The notes beneath the pieces were generated by a model. That model saw only the letters and a program-made list of their open reading frames with translations, ran no database searches and had not been told where the DNA came from. This document shows positions 59,432 to 64,000 of a stretch of 64,000 bases of DNA, one piece after another. Positions within the stretch are counted from its first letter, which is position 1. Every line of letters starts with the position of its first letter. The position numbers and the translations under genes are program-made. This stretch comes from Robertkochia aurantiaca. GTDB taxonomy: Bacteria > Bacteroidota > Bacteroidia > Flavobacteriales > Flavobacteriaceae. The DNA lies in contig NZ_JAINZS010000003.1 in assembly GCF_020166495.1 (NCBI RefSeq), positions 1-64,000 on the forward strand, written 5' to 3'.

Positions 59432-59734
59432 TCAGTGAATTTTCAGCTTTTCTATCATTTCCTTGGAGATATTTCCTGAATAGGCCCCGTAGGCATCTAC
59501 CAGCAATCCCTTCTCTCCCGACTTGGTCTCTATGACATAAAGAACCGAATTATCCCCGGGATTGGTCTTGCCTTCAAACCGATAGAATTTCACGACATTC
59601 AACTCGTCGTGATTATGAATTTTTTTGGCCGCCTTATCTTCCACCCCTGTCTCCAGCAGGTTGAAATCACGGTTATAACCTTTTTCCTTCAGATCAGATA
59701 TAGCCTTTGAAAGGCTTTCATATGAATTTCTCAT
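59432..59734 (-). CDS. Conserved small protein of unknown function
   Basis: 100 residues, mixed alpha/beta, hydrophilic: an N-terminal helix (SYESLSKAISDLKEKGY), beta strands (NVVKFYRFEGKTN, VLYVIETKSGEKGLLVDAYG) and a short C-terminal helix. Similar short proteins are, as I recall, labelled phosphoribosylpyrophosphate synthetase in databases, but none of the PRPP synthetase motifs is present. First gene of a pair with csaA. Confidence 0.8.
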   Translation of the reverse strand: MRNSYESLSKAISDLKEKGYNRDFNLLETGVEDKAAKKIHNHDELNVVKFYRFEGKTNPGDNSVLYVIETKSGEKGLLVDAYGAYSGNISKEMIEKLKIH

Positions 59735-59906
59735 GCTTGTTTAATTTTTGCCATTATAAGGTACGAACAAGCAAACGCAATGCAAAATCTTTCAGCTAAT
59801 AATGGTATTCTGTAAAAAGATTGGCGAGAGATGGGTCCAAAGCCCGTTCCTAATTTTTTATATGCATAAAGAATTTGTATTTTACAGTAAACTAACAACA
59901 GATATT

Positions 59907-60476
59907 ATGGCAAAAACCGAAAGCAATATGTTACCCCTTGGAACCAAGGCACCTGACTTTGAACTCCCTGACACCGTCTCGGGAAAGAAACTCAAACTCA
60001 GCGATGTTTATGGAGAAAAGGCAACCGTTGTGATGTTTATTTGTAATCACTGTCCGTATGTGAAGCATCTTAATAAAGAAATCGCAAAACTGGCGAAGGA
60101 TTACAGTGATAAAGACGTAGGCTTCGTGGCTATATCCAGCAACGATGCCGAGCAATATCCTGAAGATGGCCCTAAGAAAATGAAGATCAATGCAGAGGAG
60201 AACGATTTCACCTTCCCATACCTGTACGATGAAACGCAGGAGGTGGCAAAAGCCTATAAAGCAGCATGCACCCCTGATTTCTATGTGTTTGATAATAATC
60301 TTGAACTGGTATACCGCGGTCAATTCGATGATTCACGGCCCGGGAACAGTATGCCGATAACCGGTCGCGATATCAGAGCCGCCATCGATGCAGCGATGAT
60401 GGGAATCACCATTTACAAAAAGCAAAAACCCAGTGTTGGGTGCAACATCAAATGGAAGGAAGAGAACACCGCATGA
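59907..60476 (+). CDS. Thioredoxin-family (peroxiredoxin-like) protein
   Basis: 189 residues with AhpC/TSA-type layout: GTKAPDFELPDTVSGKKLKL, then VVMFICNHCPYVKHLNKEI with a CxxC (CNHC) active site, and DFYVFDNNLELVYRGQFDD with the cis-Pro region. Likely a thiol oxidoreductase in the cytoplasm. Start ATG 59907 begins MAKTESNMLPLG; the frame is open upstream but without motifs. A second peroxiredoxin lies 135 nt downstream. Confidence 0.88.
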   Translation: MAKTESNMLPLGTKAPDFELPDTVSGKKLKLSDVYGEKATVVMFICNHCPYVKHLNKEIAKLAKDYSDKDVGFVAISSNDAEQYPEDGPKKMKINAEENDFTFPYLYDETQEVAKAYKAACTPDFYVFDNNLELVYRGQFDDSRPGNSMPITGRDIRAAIDAAMMGITIYKKQKPSVGCNIKWKEENTA

Positions 60477-60493
60477 AAAAGCGATTTGTAAAA

Positions 60494-60526
60494 GAAAAGG
60501 CCGATCTGGAGATCGGCCTTTTTTTA
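60494..60526 (+). terminator. Terminator
   Basis: AAAGGCCGATC-tgga-GATCGGCCTTTTTTT hairpin about 20 nt after the thioredoxin-family stop. Confidence 0.92.
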
Positions 60527-60578
60527 TAGATTAACAGTCTTTTATCATTGATTATCAAGGCGTTAAAATCACAAGCTT

Positions 60579-60586
60579 TATTTTTG
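60579..60586 (+). promoter_or_regulatory. -7 box of the peroxiredoxin gene
   Basis: TATTTTTG, 25 nt before the ATG at 60612. No -33 TTG at the normal distance. Confidence 0.45.
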
Positions 60587-60611
60587 TGTAAACCAATAAA
60601 GCAAAACAATC

Positions 60612-61253
60612 ATGGCTACACTAAGATTAGGAGACAAAGCTCCGAACTTTAAGGCAAAAACTTCAATGGGGGAGATCGATTTTTATGAATTCCTGGGCGA
60701 TAGCTGGGGTGTATTGTTCTCCCACCCGGCAGATTACACGCCAGTCTGCACCACCGAACTGGGTACTGTCGCAAAGTATAAAGATGAATTCAATAAGCGA
60801 AATACAAAGGTGATCGCCTTAAGCGTAGATGGTTTGGAATCGCACCAGGGTTGGATCACCGACATCAACGACACTCAGAACACCACTGTAAATTTTCCGA
60901 TCATCGCAGATGAAGATAGAAAGATCAGTGAAATGTACGATATGATCCATCCAAATGCAGATGACACCCTCACCGTACGTTCGGTTTACATTATCGATCC
61001 TGATAAGAACATCAAGCTTATGATCACCTACCCGGCATCAACGGGAAGAAATTTTGACGAGATCATCAGGGTCATAGATTCACTTCAGCTTACCGCTTAT
61101 CATAAAGTTGCCACTCCGGCCAACTGGAAACTGGGAGAAGACGTGGTGATCAGTCCTTCTGTAAGCAATGAAGTTGCAGCTGAAATATTCAAAAAAGGGT
61201 TTAAGGAAATACGACCATACCTGAGAATGACACCTCAGCCGGAACGCAATTAA
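60612..61253 (+). CDS. Peroxiredoxin (Prx6-type, 1-Cys)
   Basis: 213 residues: GDKAPNFKAKTSMGEIDFYEFL, the peroxidatic site FSHPADYTPVCTTELG (Cys 48 region), LSVDGLESHQGWITDI and the long Prx6-type C-terminal dimerisation domain with YPASTGRNFDEI. Reduces hydrogen peroxide and organic peroxides. Its stop overlaps the stop of the convergent DinB-like gene (61250-61253). Confidence 0.93.
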   Translation: MATLRLGDKAPNFKAKTSMGEIDFYEFLGDSWGVLFSHPADYTPVCTTELGTVAKYKDEFNKRNTKVIALSVDGLESHQGWITDINDTQNTTVNFPIIADEDRKISEMYDMIHPNADDTLTVRSVYIIDPDKNIKLMITYPASTGRNFDEIIRVIDSLQLTAYHKVATPANWKLGEDVVISPSVSNEVAAEIFKKGFKEIRPYLRMTPQPERN

Positions 61254-61801
61254 GCCGGTAACCACCCTTTGTCGATCGACAGGTTGTAAAGGTGAGCATA
61301 ATGGTGCCGGCAGTGCCAGCCATATTGATAGGTCAGCTGGCGAAGGGTCACTGTGGCATTCAGACCCGGATGAATTAGCTGCCTGTCAAAATCTGAAGGG
61401 GCCAGTAAGCGTAATAGAACGCTCCACTTATGATGAATCGCAGTAAGCATGGCCAGGGAAGGTTCTATTGAGGTGTTTTTTGAATCAGGCAGTTCAGCCC
61501 ACAATGCTTCTTTATAGACCTTAATTTCAGGCTTATCTTCAGTGAGAGTCCACTTGAATCTTATATAGGCATTCACATGACTGTCTGAGAGATGGTGAAC
61601 AAGTTGACTAACGGTCCATCCGCCGGGCCTGTAAGGCGTGCTCAGCTGGGCAGGTGTAAAAGGCACCACCAGGTCTTTTAATTTCTCGGGAAAATCGGTA
61701 ATGGTTTTGATATTTTTTTTCAAAGCCTCATCACTGACGGTTTCAGGTATAGAAAACCGGCCAATGGGATATCGAAGTTGTTCCAGATCTCCGTCAATCA
61801 T
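61250..61801 (-). CDS. DinB-fold thiol transferase (YfiT/BstA-like)
   Basis: 183 residues of the DinB four-helix fold. Metal-binding histidines appear in WTVSQLVHHLSDSHVNAY and in WHCRHHYAHL. Family members conjugate bacillithiol or another low-molecular-weight thiol to small molecules. ATG at 61801 is chosen; TTG 61807 is the alternative. Convergent with the peroxiredoxin, sharing the TTAA stop overlap. Confidence 0.87.
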   Translation of the reverse strand: MIDGDLEQLRYPIGRFSIPETVSDEALKKNIKTITDFPEKLKDLVVPFTPAQLSTPYRPGGWTVSQLVHHLSDSHVNAYIRFKWTLTEDKPEIKVYKEALWAELPDSKNTSIEPSLAMLTAIHHKWSVLLRLLAPSDFDRQLIHPGLNATVTLRQLTYQYGWHCRHHYAHLYNLSIDKGWLPA

Positions 61802-61812
61802 AATCAAATATA

Positions 61813-61845
61813 AAAAAAGCCGGAGTCTTCACCCCGGCTTTAATT
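61813..61845 (-). terminator. Terminator of the dual prolyl isomerase gene
   Basis: AAGCCGG-agtcttcac-CCCGGCTT hairpin; on the reverse strand seven T follow, right after the stop. Confidence 0.85.
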
Positions 61846-61847
61846 CT

Positions 61848-62780
61848 TTAATTTACTTTTACCAATTCCACATCAAAGATCAAAGTGGCATCAGGAGGTA
61901 TCACCCCTCCGGCACCTCTTTTCCCGTAACCCAGATGCGAAGGTATTACCAGACGGGCCTTGTCGCCAACCTGAAGCAGGCCAATGGCCTCATCCCACCC
62001 TTGAATAACCTGGCCGGTGCCATAATTGAATTCGATAGGTTGATTTCGTCTGTATGAGCTGTCAAAAACCTGCCCATTGTCCAGTTGTCCCTTATAATGA
62101 ACCGATACCTTATCACCCTTTTCAGGTCTCTTACCGCTCCCTTTATTAATGATCTTATAGCGAAGTCCACTATCAGTTCTTTCAAAACCGGCAGCCAGCT
62201 TATCCAGTTTCTCCTCGGCTCTTTTACGCTCTTCTTCCATTCGCTTCTCCCTGCTCTTTTCAAAGGTCCTGAAAGCCTCAACGGCATTCCAGTTCTCTGC
62301 CTCCTCACCTACTCTTAGTATACTTACTGTATTCATCACATCGCCCTGCTCAATGGCATTGACCACATCCTGCCCCTCGGCTACAAAGCCGAAAACCGTA
62401 TGTTTGTCATCCAGCCAGGGAGTTGGCACGTGGGTAATGAAGAACTGACTACCGTTGGTTCCGGGTCCCGCATTTGCCATCGATAATACACCTGGGGCAT
62501 CATGTCGCAGCTCAGGATGAAATTCATCATCAAACTTATACCCGGGATCACCTGTCCCGGTTCCGCTTGGGCAACCTCCCTGTATCATAAAATCATTGAT
62601 GACCCTGTGAAAGGAAAGGCCATCGTAATAGGGATTCCCCTGCTTTTTCACGGAGTTTTCCATATCTCCCTCAGCCAGGGCTACAAAGTTCCCTACCGTT
62701 CCCGGAGTTTTATCGTGGGTCAACTTCACGAGGATCTCACCTTTTGAAGTATCGAATTTTGCATAAATGCCGTTTTCCAT
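61848..62780 (-). CDS. Dual prolyl isomerase: cyclophilin fused to FKBP
   Basis: 310 residues. N-terminal cyclophilin domain (about 1-165): [47 protein letters not shown] charged linker ([17 protein letters not shown]), then an FKBP domain (about 200-310): [52 protein letters not shown]. This cyclophilin-FKBP order is a known dual immunophilin of flavobacteria. Cytoplasmic (no signal). ATG at 62780 opens [11 protein letters not shown]; the frame extends up to 62822 without motifs. Confidence 0.94.
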   Translation of the reverse strand: MENGIYAKFDTSKGEILVKLTHDKTPGTVGNFVALAEGDMENSVKKQGNPYYDGLSFHRVINDFMIQGGCPSGTGTGDPGYKFDDEFHPELRHDAPGVLSMANAGPGTNGSQFFITHVPTPWLDDKHTVFGFVAEGQDVVNAIEQGDVMNTVSILRVGEEAENWNAVEAFRTFEKSREKRMEEERKRAEEKLDKLAAGFERTDSGLRYKIINKGSGKRPEKGDKVSVHYKGQLDNGQVFDSSYRRNQPIEFNYGTGQVIQGWDEAIGLLQVGDKARLVIPSHLGYGKRGAGGVIPPDATLIFDVELVKVN

Positions 62781-62809
62781 AATCAATCTTATGTAATTAG
62801 GATTAAACA

Positions 62810-62838
62810 AAAAACGCTCCACATAAGGCGGAGCGTTC
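62810..62838 (-). terminator. Terminator of rpsT
   Basis: AACGCTCC-acataaggc-GGAGCGTT hairpin; on the reverse strand a T-run follows, 24 nt past the rpsT stop. Confidence 0.88.
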
Positions 62839-62861
62839 GTATCTGATATGTTCTAACAGTC

Positions 62862-63113
62862 TTACAGTTCGTTGACGTGTTTTGCCAGACCTGATTTAAG
62901 GTTAGCCGCCTTGTTATCATGAATGATATTCTTTTTGGCCAGCTTATCGATCATAGCGACAACATTGGGAAGCTGCTCTTGAGCTTCTTTCTTATCTTCT
63001 GTGTTACGCAATTTCTTGATAGCGTTACGAACTGTTTTGTGCTGATATTTATTTCTTAGACGAACAGCTTCGTTTCTTCTGATTCTCTTTAATGCCGACT
63101 TGTGATTTGCCAT
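62862..63113 (-). CDS. rpsT: 30S ribosomal protein S20
   Basis: 83 residues: [20 protein letters not shown] with the S20 start, [14 protein letters not shown], and the C-terminal [20 protein letters not shown]. Binds 16S rRNA helices. Follows the two tRNA-Glu genes by about 60 nt on the same strand, so it may be read through from their promoter. Confidence 0.97.
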   Translation of the reverse strand: MANHKSALKRIRRNEAVRLRNKYQHKTVRNAIKKLRNTEDKKEAQEQLPNVVAMIDKLAKKNIIHDNKAANLKSGLAKHVNEL

Positions 63114-63173
63114 CTTCCTTAATTAAATTTTTCAGCGGTAAGGTTCCCCCTTACATAAACTTTTTTTTCTTAG

Positions 63174-63245
63174 TAGTCCGTAGGGGATTCGAACCCCTGT
63201 TACCAGGATGAAAACCTGGCGTCCTAACCCCTAGACGAACGGACC
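63174..63245 (-). tRNA. tRNA-Glu (TTC), copy 2
   Basis: 72 nt cloverleaf on the reverse strand: acceptor GGTCCGT/ACGGACT, anticodon stem CCAGG/CCTGG with loop TTTTCAT (anticodon TTC), T-loop TTCGAAT, discriminator A. CCA is not encoded. Confidence 0.96.
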
Positions 63246-63287
63246 AAAATTAATCATTATTTCAAGTGCGCCGCGCGCTGTCTTTAG

Positions 63288-63359
63288 TAGTCCGTAGGGG
63301 ATTCGAACCCCTGTTACCAGGATGAAAACCTGGCGTCCTAACCCCTAGACGAACGGACC
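63288..63359 (-). tRNA. tRNA-Glu (TTC), copy 1
   Basis: Identical 72 nt to the other copy, first downstream of the promoter at 63381. Tandem identical tRNAs also occur for Lys in this window. Confidence 0.96.
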
Positions 63360-63380
63360 GTTTTTGTTCAAATGCGGATG

Positions 63381-63410
63381 CAAAAATACAACTATTTTTA
63401 AACGATGCAA
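63381..63410 (-). promoter_or_regulatory. tRNA-Glu promoter
   Basis: On the reverse strand TTG (63408-63410), 19 nt, TATTTTTG (63381-63388), followed at once by CATCCGCA, matching the rRNA and tRNA-Lys promoters. Confidence 0.82.
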
Positions 63411-63439
63411 GAGCTTAAATAATTTTTTTGAAAAAATAT

Positions 63440-64000
63440 TTAGTAAGCTTTTGCGAACAGCACCCTTCCTTCTGAAGGCTTTCCGCTAAACACGCATTTA
63501 CCCGCTTCTTTTTCCTGTTTCAGAGGAATACAGCGAATGGTGGCCTTGGTAAGCTCCTTGATCTTCTCTTCGGTCTCTTCCGTGCCATCCCAGTGAGCAG
63601 CAATAAAACCACCCTTGCTCTCCAGCACTTCCTGAAATTCATCGAAGCTATCCACACGAGTAATATGTTCTTCCCGATAAGCCATCGCCTTTCTGAAGAT
63701 ATTGTCCTGAATGTCTTCGAGCAGTTTTTCGATATGGCTCACCACAATATCTGCATTTACGGTTTCCTTTTCAAGGGTATCTCTTCGAGCCACCTCAAAG
63801 GTATTGTTTTCCATATCCCGCTGGCCTACTGCCAGACGTACAGGCACCCCTTTTAATTCGTATTCATTGAACTTCCATCCGGGCTTATAGGTATCACGAT
63901 CATCGTATTTAACCGAAATGCCTTTACTTCTCAGTTCCTGAACCAGCGGATGCACTCTCTCGCTGATAGCCTGAAGCTGATCTTCCCCTTTGTAGATAGG
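63440..64000 (-). CDS. proS: Proline--tRNA ligase, C-terminal part (partial)
   Basis: The gene runs off the right window edge; the last 186 codons are seen. The reading continues past the GTG at 63955, as PIYKGEDQ is in frame to 64000. The visible part is the anticodon-binding domain ([47 protein letters not shown]) and the C-terminal zinc-type domain ending in LFAKAY, of the eukaryotic/archaeal-like ProRS class. The terminal [16 protein letters not shown] fits this class. Confidence 0.95.
   Translation of the reverse strand, partial: PIYKGEDQLQAISERVHPLVQELRSKGISVKYDDRDTYKPGWKFNEYELKGVPVRLAVGQRDMENNTFEVARRDTLEKETVNADIVVSHIEKLLEDIQDNIFRKAMAYREEHITRVDSFDEFQEVLESKGGFIAAHWDGTEETEEKIKELTKATIRCIPLKQEKEAGKCVFSGKPSEGRVLFAKAY

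Noticed and set aside
59432-59734. PRPP synthetase annotation for the small protein
   Set aside because: None of the PRPP synthetase motifs is present in 100 residues.

Overview
The window looks like a stretch of core chromosome from a marine-type member of the Flavobacteriaceae (Bacteroidota). Evidence: promoters follow the Bacteroidota -33/-7 pattern (TTG, about 19 nt, TAnnTTTG) instead of sigma70 boxes; Shine-Dalgarno sequences are mostly absent; lipoprotein signal peptides are followed by Asp-rich stretches; and several family-typical genes occur (DUF4856 with imelysin, DUF3276, long NusB, cyclophilin-FKBP fusion, eukaryote-like ProS, CruF/CrtD carotenoid genes). I cannot assign a genus from the sequence alone. 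I see no phage, insertion sequence or CRISPR array.

Layout. 1-113 is the 5' end of a 16S rRNA gene read leftward, driven by three tandem promoters (309-635). 820-4032 is the translation operon thrS-infC-rpmI-rplT, with infC starting at a non-AUG codon. 4163-13400 holds a HAD phosphatase, a lipoprotein, a YjbQ protein, a secreted GATase-like protein, dnaB, accA and the tgt-lptG-EamA operon. 13563-19142 holds a split transketolase, an outer-membrane barrel protein, an FKBP lipoprotein, an S4/methyltransferase/phosphoribosyltransferase operon and aroK. 19298-19620 has two identical tRNA-Lys genes and a tRNA-Leu, followed by about 0.7 kb of non-coding repeats (a large inverted hairpin pair and a 190-bp tandem duplication).

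20346-30184 is the most distinctive region: a threonine dehydrogenase, a MerR/cobalamin-binding (CarH/LitR-like) regulator, then crtI-crtB-crtZ-crtD-cruF, meeting a convergent crtA-like/tlpA pair. The enzyme set suits a monocyclic, hydroxylated and 3,4-desaturated carotenoid of the saproxanthin/myxol type, but no lycopene cyclase is present here. A 28-bp inverted repeat overlapping the crtI promoter has a same-geometry counterpart upstream of a distant fasciclin gene (37404-37431), suggesting a small light/B12 regulon.

30304-39481 carries aconitase, a MoxR/SurA/SurA-like group, an SRPBCC protein, the fasciclin protein, guaB and a small protein with two four-cysteine modules. 39517-45835 is a probable iron-uptake operon (DUF4856, imelysin, HTTM membrane protein, TonB-dependent receptor), preceded by two almost identical palindromic operator candidates flanking a -7 box. 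45873-64000 is mostly housekeeping: HMG-CoA lyase/HAD/LysE/pyrD, pepT, nusB-DUF1573-yajC, leucine dehydrogenase, an ABC exporter half with a degenerate Walker B, DUF3276, an M14 peptidase, csaA, peroxiredoxins, a bacillithiol-transferase-like protein, a dual immunophilin, rpsT, two identical tRNA-Glu genes and the 3' part of proS.

A recurring theme is tight packing: ATGA overlaps within operons, three convergent gene pairs sharing overlapping stop codons, and two terminator hairpins whose T-tract runs straight into the next start codon. Stable-RNA promoters share a GC-rich CAnCCGC segment directly after the -7 box that the mRNA promoters examined lack. All functional calls are by eye; no database search was run.
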